Below are positions 38,640 to 47,641 of a stretch of 64,000 bases of DNA, in pieces. Positions within the stretch are counted from its first letter, which is position 1; the number at the start of each line of letters is the position of its first letter. The position numbers and the translations under genes were made by a program. Under the pieces are notes generated by a model. That model worked only from the letters and a program-made list of their open reading frames with translations. It ran no database searches and was not told the origin of the DNA. The DNA comes from CAXXOK01 sp963664595 (GTDB taxonomy: Bacteria > Bacillota > Clostridia > Christensenellales > Aristaeellaceae). The stretch lies in assembly GCA_963664595.2 (NCBI GenBank), contig CAXXOK010000011.1:1-64000 (forward strand). The letters run 5' to 3'.

Positions 38640-40529
38640 ATGAGTATCAACAGAATAGATACCAGAGAGCGCAGAGCTATTCAACGTGCCTTTTTTCGCT
38701 TCTTTCCTCTGCTGATCCTCCTCTTTTTGCTGTTCTCGCTGCTGCTCAGCTACCGTCACTTCAACAAAACACAGCAGACGATCATCAGCCAGCAGCAGTC
38801 TGAGATTGTCGCCTCCATGATTGAGTACCGCAATTATATCTCCTACATGACCTCCATCGTACGCAACATCGAATCGGACTATATCGAGCTCGTTGCCAAC
38901 AAACAGCAATCGGATGCCTTTGAAGCGCTGTTCATCAATAACATACGGGAATATCCCATCATCGGCCAACTGCGCATGTTGGATTCCGCTGGAATGGAGC
39001 TCATCCGGGTGGACCAGACAGACGGTCAGCCCTACGTTTTTCAGCCCTCTGAGCTGCTAAATAAATCCGACCGTTATTTTTACCAGGAAACCACGCTGTT
39101 GGGCAAGCACCAGTTCCTGTTTTCCGTTTTGAACCTGTATATGGAAAACGGAGAAATTCAAACGGATCCCGTTACCGGGGAGACAATCCCCGTGCTAAAA
39201 ATCAGCTCTCCCCTTGAAACGGGCACCCAGCGCATCGGATATTTTGTGGCCACGTTCCTGATGCGGGATTATCTGGACCAGATGCGCGGCTCTCTGGGCT
39301 GCGGCGGATGCTATGTGCTGATCACCGACGGCAACGGCTATCTGCTCAACGATGAAAACGACAGCAACAACTTTGGCTTCTGCTATGGCGAAGCCTACGA
39401 ACAGCATTACCGTACCATCCAAACGTTGTTTCCGGGGTTGGATCTTTCGGCAGAAAGCGGATCGCTGATACAGGGCAACAAGCTATGCTCCTATACCGCG
39501 TTTGAAAATATCTATGACCGCAGCAAGGATTATTTTGTTTCCGAGGCCGCAAACGACAGGATTATCTTTTATGTGTATTACGATGAGCACTCCGCCTATG
39601 CGGACGATTTGCATTACTCCTATTTTCATCACCTGATCGCCTCCTGGCAAACGCAATTGCTTGCAGCCGTCGGGTTGCTGCTGCTGTATTTGCTGACGAT
39701 CATCCTGATCTTTTGCTATGACCGTACCCGGTTTATCGACCTGTTTTCCGATAACCGCTACTCCAGAGCCATGATCAAGCAGGCGCTCAGCCACCATCAG
39801 TTTGAGAATTACTATCAGCCGATCATCAACATCCAGGACGGATCGGTGCTGGGGATCGAAGCGTTGTCCCGCTGGAATCTGCATGGGCAGATTCTTGAGC
39901 CCGGCATGTTTATGGATGAAATCCAGCACTACCGGCTGGGACAGATGCTGGATGAAAATGTGTTCCGCTGTATGCGCAGGGACTGGAAGGTGATGGAGAA
40001 ACACTCCGAATTTAAAGATACCTTCATCTCCATCAACTGTTGCCAACAAACCTTTTCCAGCCTCATCAAGGATCCGCCGGCCACCATCATCCAGCTTACG
40101 GAGGAAGAAAAGGCGTATGTTGTGCTGGAGCTTGTGGAAAACATTGTCTTTAACCAGGATACGCAGGACAGGATCCGCGAGATGTATAAAAACAACATCC
40201 TGTTTGCAATTGATGATTTCGGCACCGGCAACTCCAACATTTCCTTCATCCGCAGCCTGGAAAACCTGAAGGTGAAGATTGACCGCACCTTTGTGCCCAT
40301 TCATCTGAACAACAGCAAGGAGCGCGTCATTATCGAAGCCTTTGTGAAAATGTTCATTGATCAGGGGATGCGGCTGATTGTGGAAGGCGTGGAAACGCAG
40401 GAGCAGTACCAATACCTGAAATCATTGGGCATTGTCGGCATCCAGGGCTTCTATTTTTCCAAGCCCATGATGCTGGAGGATCTGATCTGGTTCATGCAAA
40501 AACGGGTTTATGCCGACAAGCTGAAGTAG
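38640..40529 (+). CDS. Membrane-bound c-di-GMP phosphodiesterase (EAL domain)
   Basis: The 629-residue protein has helix 1 (about residues 16-38), an external sensor domain of about 300 residues (Cache-like layout), helix 2 (LLAAVGLLLLYLLTIILIFC) and a C-terminal EAL domain. Catalytic elements are all present: GIEALSRW, the Asn in ISINCC, the Glu in LELVENI, DDFGTG, KIDRTF, VEGVET and QGFYFSKP. It should hydrolyse c-di-GMP to pGpG in response to an external signal. No GGDEF domain is present. ATG 38640 is preferred because GGGAG lies eight bases upstream; ATG 38625 is the alternative. Confidence 0.9.
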   Translation: MSINRIDTRERRAIQRAFFRFFPLLILLFLLFSLLLSYRHFNKTQQTIISQQQSEIVASMIEYRNYISYMTSIVRNIESDYIELVANKQQSDAFEALFINNIREYPIIGQLRMLDSAGMELIRVDQTDGQPYVFQPSELLNKSDRYFYQETTLLGKHQFLFSVLNLYMENGEIQTDPVTGETIPVLKISSPLETGTQRIGYFVATFLMRDYLDQMRGSLGCGGCYVLITDGNGYLLNDENDSNNFGFCYGEAYEQHYRTIQTLFPGLDLSAESGSLIQGNKLCSYTAFENIYDRSKDYFVSEAANDRIIFYVYYDEHSAYADDLHYSYFHHLIASWQTQLLAAVGLLLLYLLTIILIFCYDRTRFIDLFSDNRYSRAMIKQALSHHQFENYYQPIINIQDGSVLGIEALSRWNLHGQILEPGMFMDEIQHYRLGQMLDENVFRCMRRDWKVMEKHSEFKDTFISINCCQQTFSSLIKDPPATIIQLTEEEKAYVVLELVENIVFNQDTQDRIREMYKNNILFAIDDFGTGNSNISFIRSLENLKVKIDRTFVPIHLNNSKERVIIEAFVKMFIDQGMRLIVEGVETQEQYQYLKSLGIVGIQGFYFSKPMMLEDLIWFMQKRVYADKLK

Positions 40530-40548
40530 TTCCCGGCATCAGCACGCC

Positions 40549-40577
40549 AAAGCCTGTGCAAGCGGGCTTTTTCCTTT
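40549..40577 (+). terminator. Terminator of the EAL gene
   Basis: AAAGCC (40549-40554) pairs with GGCTTT (40565-40570), followed by TTCCTTT. Confidence 0.45.
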
Positions 40578-40590
40578 CCCGGGGATTTTC

Positions 40591-40619
40591 TTGTGCAATC
40601 CCCGCAAAGCTTATATAAT
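40591..40619 (+). promoter_or_regulatory. Promoter of rfbF-rfbG
   Basis: TTGTGC (40591-40596) and TATAAT (40614-40619) are separated by 17 bases, about 80 bases before the rfbF start. Confidence 0.6.
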
Positions 40620-40698
40620 AAAGCTGCAATAAGCACGGTTCGAAAATCAGGACGGCAGGCCCGCCAATCTGCCGCCGTCCCCAAAAAGGAGCACCAGC

Positions 40699-41473
40699 AT
40701 GAAGGCAGTCATACTCGCCGGCGGGTACGGCACCAGAATATCGGAAGAATCCCAGTTCAAGCCCAAGCCCATGATTGAGATCGGGGGCATGCCCATCCTG
40801 TGGCATGTTATGAAGCATTATACGCAGTTTGGGTTTCACGAATTCATCATCTGCGCGGGCTATAAGCAGCAGGCGATTAAGGAATGGTTTGCCAATTACT
40901 TTATCAACACCTGCGATGTGGACCTTTGACATGACCCAGGACAACCGGGTGGTAATCCACAACCGCCGTTCCGAGCCCTGGAAGGTGACCGTGGTGGACA
41001 CCGGGCTGGACACCATGACCGGCGGACGCCTGAAGCGCATCCGGGAATACCTCGGGGATGATACCTTCTTCCTGACCTACGGCGACGGCGTAAGCGATGT
41101 GGATCTCGCGGCCACGCTTGCCTTCCACCGCAGGCACGGCAAGCTGGCCACCATGACCGCCATCCCGCCCATCAGCCGCTTTGGCGTGATTGATCTGCAG
41201 GGCGACCGGGTGGTTTCCTTCCGGGAAAAGAGCCAGGCTGACGTCAGCTGGATCAACGGCGGATATATGGTGCTGGAGCCTGGCGTGATCGACTACATCG
41301 AAGGGGACGCCACCATGTTCGAGCGCCAGCCCATGGAAAGCCTGGCGGACGACGGACAGCTGATGTGCTTCCGCCACACAGGTTTCTGGCAGTGCATGGA
41401 TACCCTGCGCGATAAGGAAAAGCTGGAAAAACTGTGGGCTGGCGGCAACGCGCCCTGGAAGCTGTGGGACTGA
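40699..41473 (+). pseudogene. rfbF: Glucose-1-phosphate cytidylyltransferase, one frameshift as assembled
   Basis: RfbF makes CDP-glucose from glucose-1-phosphate and CTP. The N-terminus MKAVILAGGYGTRISEES with the K-P-K-P-M-I-E-I-G-G segment is diagnostic. The frame breaks after INTCDV: an extra G at 40920-40921 separates it from TFDMTQDNRVVIHN in the next frame, which continues to LTYGDGVSDVDL, FREKSQADVSWINGGYMVLE and the usual end GNAPWKLWD. Corrected length is about 257 residues, normal for the family. Only one base is wrong, so a sequencing error is more likely than decay. Confidence 0.88.
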
Positions 41474-41496
41474 CCTGCGGAGAACGGGGGGTTTTC

Positions 41497-42559
41497 ATGA
41501 CTGATCTCAACTTTTATCACGGCAAAAAAGTATTCGTTACCGGCCATACGGGCTTTAAGGGCGCCTGGCTTTGCCATGTTCTGCGCACAGCGGGCGCGGA
41601 GGTAACGGGCTATGCGCTGGCCCCGCCCACCACGCCCAGCCTGTTCGATCTCACAGGCCTTGCGGCCGACGTACGTTCCATCACCGGCGATATCCGGGAC
41701 CTGCAGGGCCTCCGGGACGCCATGAACGCCGCCCGGCCGGACATCGTGCTGCACCTGGCCGCGCAGCCCCTCGTGCGCGAGGGCTACCAAAGCCCTGTGT
41801 ATACCTTCGAAACCAACGTGATGGGCACGGTAAACCTGCTGGAATGCGTGCGCCATTGTGCCAGCGTGCAATCCGTGGTAAACGTGACCACCGATAAGGT
41901 GTATTTGAACCGAGAATGGCCGTGGGGGTACCGCGAGCACGAGGAGCTGAAAGGGCTGGATCCCTATTCCAACTCCAAGTCCTGCTCGGAGCTGGTTACC
42001 TACAGCTACCGGCATTCGTTTTTTGAGGGCCGGGACGGCGTGCCCTCCCTGCCCGTTTCCACAGCGCGCGCAGGCAACGTGATCGGCGGCGGCGATTTTG
42101 CCAAGGACCGCATCATCCCCGATTGTGTGCGGGCGGCTATCGACAAAAAGCCCATCATCGTGCGCAATCCATACTCCACGCGCCCCTACCAGCATGTGCT
42201 GGAACCGCTGTTTGCGTACCTGATGATCGCGCAGCGGCAGTACGAAAACCCTCACCCTGGCCGGAAACTACAACGTAGGTCCGGACGACGAGGGCTGCTT
42301 TGCCACCGGCGCGCTGGTGGATTTGTTTATCGAAGCCTGGGGCGAAGGGCTGCGGCGCGTGGACCAGCCGGACGGCGGCGTGCACGAAGCCAATTACCTC
42401 AAGCTGGATTGCTCCCGGCTGAAAACCGTGTTCGGCTGGCAGCCTCGCTGGCAGCTGCCCACCGCCGTGGAAAAGACCGTGGAATGGACGAAATGCTGGC
42501 AAAACGGCGGCGATGTGAACGCCTGCATGGCGGAACAGATTGCGGACTATCTCGGCTGA
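41497..42559 (+). pseudogene. rfbG: CDP-glucose 4,6-dehydratase, one frameshift as assembled
   Basis: A short-chain dehydrogenase that converts CDP-glucose to CDP-4-keto-6-deoxyglucose. The NAD-binding start is FVTGHTGFKGAWLCHVL, the active site contains VTTDKVYLN and the Y-x-x-x-K motif in DPYSNSKSCSELV, followed by ARAGNVIGGGDFAKDRIIPD. An extra A in 42245-42248 breaks the frame after QRQYE; the next frame gives TLTLAGNYNVGPDDEG and ends at 42559 with ACMAEQIADYLG. It is 24 bases after rfbF. Downstream genes for a 3,6-dideoxyhexose or its transfer are not adjacent. Confidence 0.88.
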
Positions 42560-42650
42560 GCCCGTACACCCTGCTTTATAGATCTTCCGCGGCGCTGCAC
42601 GGTGCGGCGCCGCTTTTATCGCTCATGATCCTTTCTTTTTCTGTGCGTTC

Positions 42651-42680
42651 TGTAACGTTTTGCCCTTGCAAAACCATATA
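42651..42680 (+). promoter_or_regulatory. Putative ECF-sigma promoter upstream of the sigma gene
   Basis: TGTAACGTTT (42651-42660), then 14 bases, then CATATA (42675-42680). The same element with the same spacing lies at 44547-44576 before the secreted-protein array. -35 elements of the form TGnAAC are typical of Bacillota ECF factors. Confidence 0.55.
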
Positions 42681-42793
42681 GGGTTGAAGCCGGAAAGCTT
42701 CCGCGGCATCCAGCACAGGCCGGAAGGAAAATGCCATGCCAGTGAAATGATGTAAAAGTCCCCCGCTGTACTTCACGCCCGATCGGAGGCCCT

Positions 42794-43369
42794 ATGACGG
42801 TTGACGAAACGGTTCTCTCCTCCCTCTTTGAAGAAAACTACGCCCTGCTTTACCGCGTGGGCCGGGTGTTTCTGGGTTCATCTGCGGCGCAGGCGGACCT
42901 CATTGAGGATCAAATCCAGGAAACCTTCGTGCTGGCCTGGCGGCACCGGCAAAAGCTGGAAGCCCATCCCAACCCCGGCGGGTGGCTGGTGGAAACCTTT
43001 CGCCGCTGTTTGATGGCGCAGTGCCGCAAGCTGGGCCGGGAGCGCCAGCGGCAGGCCTTTTCGCTGGATCGTGACGATGCGCCGGACATGGCCGATGCCT
43101 CCGTTCCCACGCCGGACAGCTTTGTGCACGGCGCGGAGCAGCTTGCGCTCCTCCGCCGCCTGCTGGGAGAGCCGGACGCGGAACTCTTTCTGCGCTACTG
43201 CGTGCAGGGGCAAAGCGCCCGGCAGCTTGCCGCGGATTACCATATGAGTGAAAGCGGCGTGCGGGTGCGGGTATCACGGCTCAAGAAAAAGCTGCTGGCC
43301 AACCGGGAGCTGTTCCTTTGCGTAGTCGCGCTGCTGGCCCTTGGCACACGCATGGGAGGATTCCGATGA
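42794..43369 (+). CDS. ECF-type RNA polymerase sigma factor
   Basis: A 191-residue sigma factor with region 2 (IEDQIQETFVLAWRHRQKLEAHPNPGGWLVETFRRC) and region 4 (LFLRYCVQGQSARQLAADYHMSESGVRVRVSRLKKKL). Its C-terminus adds a short hydrophobic stretch (LFLCVVALLALGTRMGG). It overlaps the anti-sigma gene by four bases. A TGTAACGTTT promoter-like element about 140 bases upstream suggests it drives its own expression. Confidence 0.88.
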   Translation: MTVDETVLSSLFEENYALLYRVGRVFLGSSAAQADLIEDQIQETFVLAWRHRQKLEAHPNPGGWLVETFRRCLMAQCRKLGRERQRQAFSLDRDDAPDMADASVPTPDSFVHGAEQLALLRRLLGEPDAELFLRYCVQGQSARQLAADYHMSESGVRVRVSRLKKKLLANRELFLCVVALLALGTRMGGFR

Positions 43370-44532
43370 AACAGAGTAAACACCGCTTGCGCCCGCTGGG
43401 CGCGGGAATGCAGGATACCTATACACGCGGCGAGCTGCTGGCCCTGTGCAAAAGCGTGCTTTTTACCCGCGCCAGGCGGATGGATACCACGCTGCTTTCC
43501 GAAGCGCTGCACGCACTGGACGAGCGGCCGGACGCCGAGGCTGCACCTCACCAAAGCCTGGTATGGACCAAAATCATCGCACGCATACAAACCCCCGTCC
43601 GCGTGCCAGGGCGCAGGCTGGCGCTTACCCTTGCGCTGATCGTGCTGCTGCTCACACTTGTGGGCGTCGGCCTTGCCTGGGTGTTCCACCTTGGGGTGCT
43701 TACGTTCCCGTCGGCGTCGCTGCGCCAATACCCAAGCGTTGAAACCGAGGCCGCGCAGGCGCTGGTGCAGACGGACCTGTATACCGCCCGGTATGAGCAC
43801 TGCGAGCTCCGTGTGCGGGAGGCCGCCTTTGACGGCCATCAGATGATCCTCGTCTATTCCCTACGGGACACGCGGGACGGCGCTGTTCTGACCGAGGACG
43901 ACCGGGTGCTGTCCTCCATCGCGGCCGCACAGCTGGATGGGATCGGCTGCTGCGATTATCTGACCGTGGACGGGCAGGACGTGTATCTGGAAGACACCTT
44001 CCAGCTCCCCGGTGAAGAGCCTGCGGAAATGCTCTATTACCTTTCCGCGACCCTTCCTGAGGAAATGCAGGTTTCCGAGGTGATCACGGTGCAGATGCCC
44101 ATCGGCGAGCTGGATCTGCAAACCCGTACGCGCCTGCACAGCGACGTACGGTTTACCATGGCTACCGCACAGGCGGCGCAAACCGCTTTATCCGCCGATC
44201 CTGTAACCGCCCAATGGGATACTCTGGTTGTGGAGGTTGTGCGCGCCGATTTCTCCCCCCTGCACGGGCTTGTGGAGGTGGCCTACCACGCGGCGGACGC
44301 GGATCAGCCCTGCGTGCCGCTTGAGCTTCGGCTGTTTACCCCGGACGGCAGCCCGGTTGGGCAGGCGCGCCCCTCCGCCTATGCCAGTAAAAACGGGCTG
44401 GATATCGACGCCATCATCACCCAGTATATTCCCGCCGGGACGTGGCCGGAGCCGATGGTGCTCGCAGCCACGCTCGCGGACGGCAGCATGGATTTTGACC
44501 ATGTCCTCCCTCTCGCATGGAAAGCTGAATAA
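43366..44532 (+). CDS. Membrane anti-sigma factor (DUF4179-like)
   Basis: The 388-residue product has about 80 cytoplasmic residues, one transmembrane helix (LALTLALIVLLLTLVGVGLAWVF) and a long external beta-rich domain (YEHCELRVREAAFDGHQMILVYSL...). This is the same plan as the anti-sigma protein encoded at 21553-23368. It starts at ATG 43366 inside GGAGGATTCCGATGA, overlapping the sigma stop. It probably sequesters the sigma factor at the membrane until an external signal releases it. Confidence 0.8.
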   Translation: MKQSKHRLRPLGAGMQDTYTRGELLALCKSVLFTRARRMDTTLLSEALHALDERPDAEAAPHQSLVWTKIIARIQTPVRVPGRRLALTLALIVLLLTLVGVGLAWVFHLGVLTFPSASLRQYPSVETEAAQALVQTDLYTARYEHCELRVREAAFDGHQMILVYSLRDTRDGAVLTEDDRVLSSIAAAQLDGIGCCDYLTVDGQDVYLEDTFQLPGEEPAEMLYYLSATLPEEMQVSEVITVQMPIGELDLQTRTRLHSDVRFTMATAQAAQTALSADPVTAQWDTLVVEVVRADFSPLHGLVEVAYHAADADQPCVPLELRLFTPDGSPVGQARPSAYASKNGLDIDAIITQYIPAGTWPEPMVLAATLADGSMDFDHVLPLAWKAE

Positions 44533-44546
44533 AACCTTTCCGCATC

Positions 44547-44576
44547 TGTAACGTTTGGCGGCCGCAGCGACATAGA
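44547..44576 (+). promoter_or_regulatory. Putative ECF-sigma promoter of the secreted-protein array
   Basis: TGTAACGTTT (44547-44556), 14 bases, CATAGA (44571-44576). It lies 53 bases before the first paralogue and matches the element before the sigma gene in both sequence and spacing. Confidence 0.55.
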
Positions 44577-44628
44577 TAAAGGAAAGCGTAGTTCTATTCC
44601 ATACTCAATTATGATGGAGGTATCCCCC

Positions 44629-45324
44629 ATGAACAAGATGATAGCCACTGTACTGTGCCTCGCCATGGCGCTGATCCTGCTGTATCTGCCTTCCGCCGGA
44701 TGTGCGGAAGCACGGGACGCGCAGGGGCGTTCCCTGTACCTGGAGATCCCCTATGATACGATTACGCCGGAGGGTGAGCGGCAGCTATTAACGGATGCGT
44801 TTGGGGACATCCGTTATAACGAGTACGGGAAACCCCTCATCACAGATTTTGGATATACCTTTTACTTCACGGTCAATTTCAGGGAATCCCTGGTTGGCGC
44901 AGACAGAATCCTCCTGGGCAGAGAGGGCGACGAGCGGGCTGAAGGGGATGCTCTCATCGCCCTGTCCGAGCAGGATATCCTTCAATTTGTGGATATGGAC
45001 GCACAGCTTGTTCAGCGGTACGGCGAGCCGAATTTCCGGTTTTTCTTTACGAACGCCAAAAACTATCACATGAAGGGGCAGACAAGGTTTATGCTTGCGG
45101 GCAGCGTTTGGGACGCGGAGCAAATGGCGGAGATCTGCCGCAAGGATGGGTATCTGGAAGCTTATACCTGTTGGGATAATATCACGCTCCGGTTATGGAT
45201 TAACAGGCTTACGGACACTGCGCGCGGCAACTATTCCCGTCTGTATCTGTCCTTCTACAGCGAGCTTTACCCCAAAGAGCCGCCTTACGAAATCATCGAT
45301 TTTCCACCGGTCACCGGCGATTGA
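44629..45324 (+). CDS. Tandem secreted protein family, paralogue 1
   Basis: A 231-residue exported protein of a family I do not recognise. Signal peptide MIATVLCLAMALILLYLPSAG; then the family blocks: LYLEIPYDTITPEGE, DFGYTFYFTVNF, RILLG, EQDILQFVDMDAQLVQRYGEPNFRFFFT, WDAEQMAEIC, and WDNITLRLWIN. It is the first of five tandem copies; it has GGAGG before ATG 44629 and an ECF-type promoter element upstream. The aromatic-rich short blocks suggest a compact secreted alpha/beta domain. No catalytic residues can be assigned. Confidence 0.75.
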   Translation: MNKMIATVLCLAMALILLYLPSAGCAEARDAQGRSLYLEIPYDTITPEGERQLLTDAFGDIRYNEYGKPLITDFGYTFYFTVNFRESLVGADRILLGREGDERAEGDALIALSEQDILQFVDMDAQLVQRYGEPNFRFFFTNAKNYHMKGQTRFMLAGSVWDAEQMAEICRKDGYLEAYTCWDNITLRLWINRLTDTARGNYSRLYLSFYSELYPKEPPYEIIDFPPVTGD

Positions 45325-45357
45325 TTTGCCGTCACAAACGAGAGGGAGGCTACCGGC

Positions 45358-46068
45358 ATGCGGAAAATGTTACAGACAGTATGGTTAAGCGTTGTGCTCC
45401 TGTTGGTCTGCCTTTCCAGCACAGGCTTTGGTACGGCGCAGGACGCCGGGGGGCTTCATCTGTACCAGGGTATTCCCATGGAGGGAACCACCCCGGATAC
45501 CGTATCACAGATTCTGCTGGAAAACCTGAACGCCGTCTTTGAGGTTTCCGAGGTGGTTTGGAGCGGCAAAGCCTATGATATAAAAGATTCCGGCTATGAG
45601 TGGAACCTGCAGGCGGACTTTGACGAGAATTATATCGGCATCAACCGGATTCTGCTCAACAGCGCACAGCCGGCCCGGATGTCGGCGGATGAATTCCCCG
45701 CGCGGGTGCAATCGGATTTTTTACAGTTTCTCGATGTGGAAGCCCGGCTTACCGCCCTGTACGGCGAGCCGGACAGCCGGTACTTTTATACCGTTCACGA
45801 TCCCGACGGCAAAACCCGCAAATACATGCTGCAAGGCGGCGTCTGGGCGCTGGAACCCATGCTGAACGTATGCGAGCAGGACCATTGGTTTTGGGCGTAC
45901 TCCCTGTGGGGCAACGTACTCCTCAAGGCATGGGTGGACAGGGACAACACAAACACTCTCGGGCAGTGCCTGTCCCGCGTTATGCTGTATTACTACCCTG
46001 ATCTGAAAACGGCGGACGGTATTCTGGCCGTCGCCATCGGCGTGTATCCGCCGGACGGCCGCGAGTGA
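45358..46068 (+). CDS. Tandem secreted protein family, paralogue 2
   Basis: A 236-residue paralogue: signal peptide, LHLYQGIPMEGTTPDTV, DSGYEWNLQADF, NRILLNS, SDFLQFLDVEARLTALYGEPDSRYFYT, VWALEPMLNVC, LWGNVLLKAWVD and LYYYPDL. It keeps the LQFLD-x-EA-x-L and YGEPD core but has WALEPM where others have WDAEQM, and is the most divergent in the middle. GGAGG precedes the start; 33 bases separate it from paralogue 1. Confidence 0.72.
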   Translation: MRKMLQTVWLSVVLLLVCLSSTGFGTAQDAGGLHLYQGIPMEGTTPDTVSQILLENLNAVFEVSEVVWSGKAYDIKDSGYEWNLQADFDENYIGINRILLNSAQPARMSADEFPARVQSDFLQFLDVEARLTALYGEPDSRYFYTVHDPDGKTRKYMLQGGVWALEPMLNVCEQDHWFWAYSLWGNVLLKAWVDRDNTNTLGQCLSRVMLYYYPDLKTADGILAVAIGVYPPDGRE

Positions 46069-46172
46069 TGGGCAGGCGGCGTACCTGTATCCATTCTTAG
46101 CACACGGCTTCAACGCCGGTTATCCGTGCAATCCATCCAATCAAAACATGGCCACGAACGGAGGTAATCCCC

Positions 46173-46859
46173 ATGCAAAAAGCTCTGCTTCGGTTCTTCA
46201 GCCTGGCAGCGGCGCTCATCCTGTTCTGCCTGCCCCGCGCTGGGTACGCGGACACCGCGCAGGAGCTTCACCTGTACCTCGGCATTCCCTTTGACGCGGT
46301 TACCCCGGCGGCTGTCGGGCAGGCCTTGCTGGACAGCTTCGGGGAGGTTACCCCCGGAGAATACGGCGATTATCTGGTGGATGATTTCGGGTACGCTTTC
46401 CGGATGACCGTTTCTTTTCACGACGATCTGAAAAGCGCGTACAGGATTTTTCTGGGCAGCGCCGAAAACGGCTGGGGAACAGACGACGAATTCCCGGCGC
46501 TGATCCGGCGGGATATCCTGCAATTTCTGGATATGGAAGCGCAGCTCACCGCGCGCTGGGGCGGGCCGGACATCCGGTATTTTTATACGGACACCACCCG
46601 CTACGGCCTGAACGGCTTCACCCGGTTCATGTTTCCGGGCGGCGTTTGGGACGCGGAGCAAATGATGCGGGTCTGCGAAGAGGACCGGTACCTCGTGGCA
46701 TTTTCCCAGTGGGGCAACGCCACCCTCCGGCTCTGGGCCGACTGGAAAAACGAAAAAAAGTTCGGATATCTGACCAAGCTGGATTTGTATTTTGACAATG
46801 AGCTTCCGGATACGCAACCGCCGGACATCGTTGCCTATCCGCCCGCCAATATTGAGTAG
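46173..46859 (+). CDS. Tandem secreted protein family, paralogue 3
   Basis: A 228-residue paralogue: LHLYLGIPFDAVTPAAV, DDFGYAFRMTVSF, YRIFLGS, RRDILQFLDMEAQLTARWGG with PDIRYFYT, VWDAEQMMRVC, QWGNATLRLWAD. It is closest to paralogue 1. ATG 46173 follows GGAGGTAATCCCC. The 104-base gap before it is the largest in the array. Confidence 0.72.
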   Translation: MQKALLRFFSLAAALILFCLPRAGYADTAQELHLYLGIPFDAVTPAAVGQALLDSFGEVTPGEYGDYLVDDFGYAFRMTVSFHDDLKSAYRIFLGSAENGWGTDDEFPALIRRDILQFLDMEAQLTARWGGPDIRYFYTDTTRYGLNGFTRFMFPGGVWDAEQMMRVCEEDRYLVAFSQWGNATLRLWADWKNEKKFGYLTKLDLYFDNELPDTQPPDIVAYPPANIE

Positions 46860-46895
46860 ACCGAACCCTTTGATCACCTGTAAGGAGGTACTCCC

Positions 46896-47609
46896 ATGAA
46901 GCGCAAAACAGCCGTTATACTCTGCCTGTTCCTGCTGGTCTGGATGTCCGCCCTTCCCGCCGCCGGGCAGGAAACGGCACAGGAGGGGCGCACGATGCAT
47001 CAGTTCCTCGGCCTTCCCTTTGAAACCGCCACGCCGCACGATGTGGAGGCGGCGCTGTTGGAAGCATATGGGGTGAGCTGGATTCCAAATCACGAATTTT
47101 ATCTGTCCGACGGGATTACGGTGTTCGGTCACGAATTCAGCTTCGGGATTGAGTTCAATCCCGATCAGGTTGGCTTTGTCCGGTTGTACCTGTCTCCGGC
47201 GCACCGCAATATATGGTCGGGCGAAACTGAGGAGTTTACGCAGATGCTCCGGCGTGATATCGCGGATTTCATGCTGCTGGACAATCTGATTTCTGAGCAG
47301 TACGGCCCGCCGGATGTGCGCTGTTTCCGCACCGGCGGAGAGAAGTACAACGCGCAGGGCACCGTGGTCGCCATGTTTTCCGGCGGCGAGTGGGACGCGG
47401 ACCGGCTGATGGAGTTGTTCCGGACAGACAACGGCAATCTGGTTTACGCCGTATGGGGCAATGTGGAATTGCAGTATTGGGTGATCTGGCGCGATGCCGG
47501 GCCGAAAAAATCCAAGTCCTGCATTACGCTGTATTATCATGATATCCCGTGGTTCCCCGGGGTTACGCCCGATACCCTGCTGGTTTACCCGCCCGCCGAC
47601 AGCAATTGA
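46896..47609 (+). CDS. Tandem secreted protein family, paralogue 4
   Basis: A 237-residue paralogue: MHQFLGLPFETATPHDVEAA, FGHEFSFGIEF, VRLYLSP, RRDIADFMLLDNLISEQYGP with PDVRCFRT, WDADRLMELF, WGNVELQYWVIW, LYYHDIPW. It forms a closer pair with paralogue 5 (shared YLSPAHRNIW / ILSPADRSIW and EEF-x-x-MLRRDIADF). ATG 46896 has AAGGAGG. Confidence 0.72.
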   Translation: MKRKTAVILCLFLLVWMSALPAAGQETAQEGRTMHQFLGLPFETATPHDVEAALLEAYGVSWIPNHEFYLSDGITVFGHEFSFGIEFNPDQVGFVRLYLSPAHRNIWSGETEEFTQMLRRDIADFMLLDNLISEQYGPPDVRCFRTGGEKYNAQGTVVAMFSGGEWDADRLMELFRTDNGNLVYAVWGNVELQYWVIWRDAGPKKSKSCITLYYHDIPWFPGVTPDTLLVYPPADSN

Positions 47610-47641
47610 CATCCCTGCCCGCCCAACGAAACGGAGGATTT

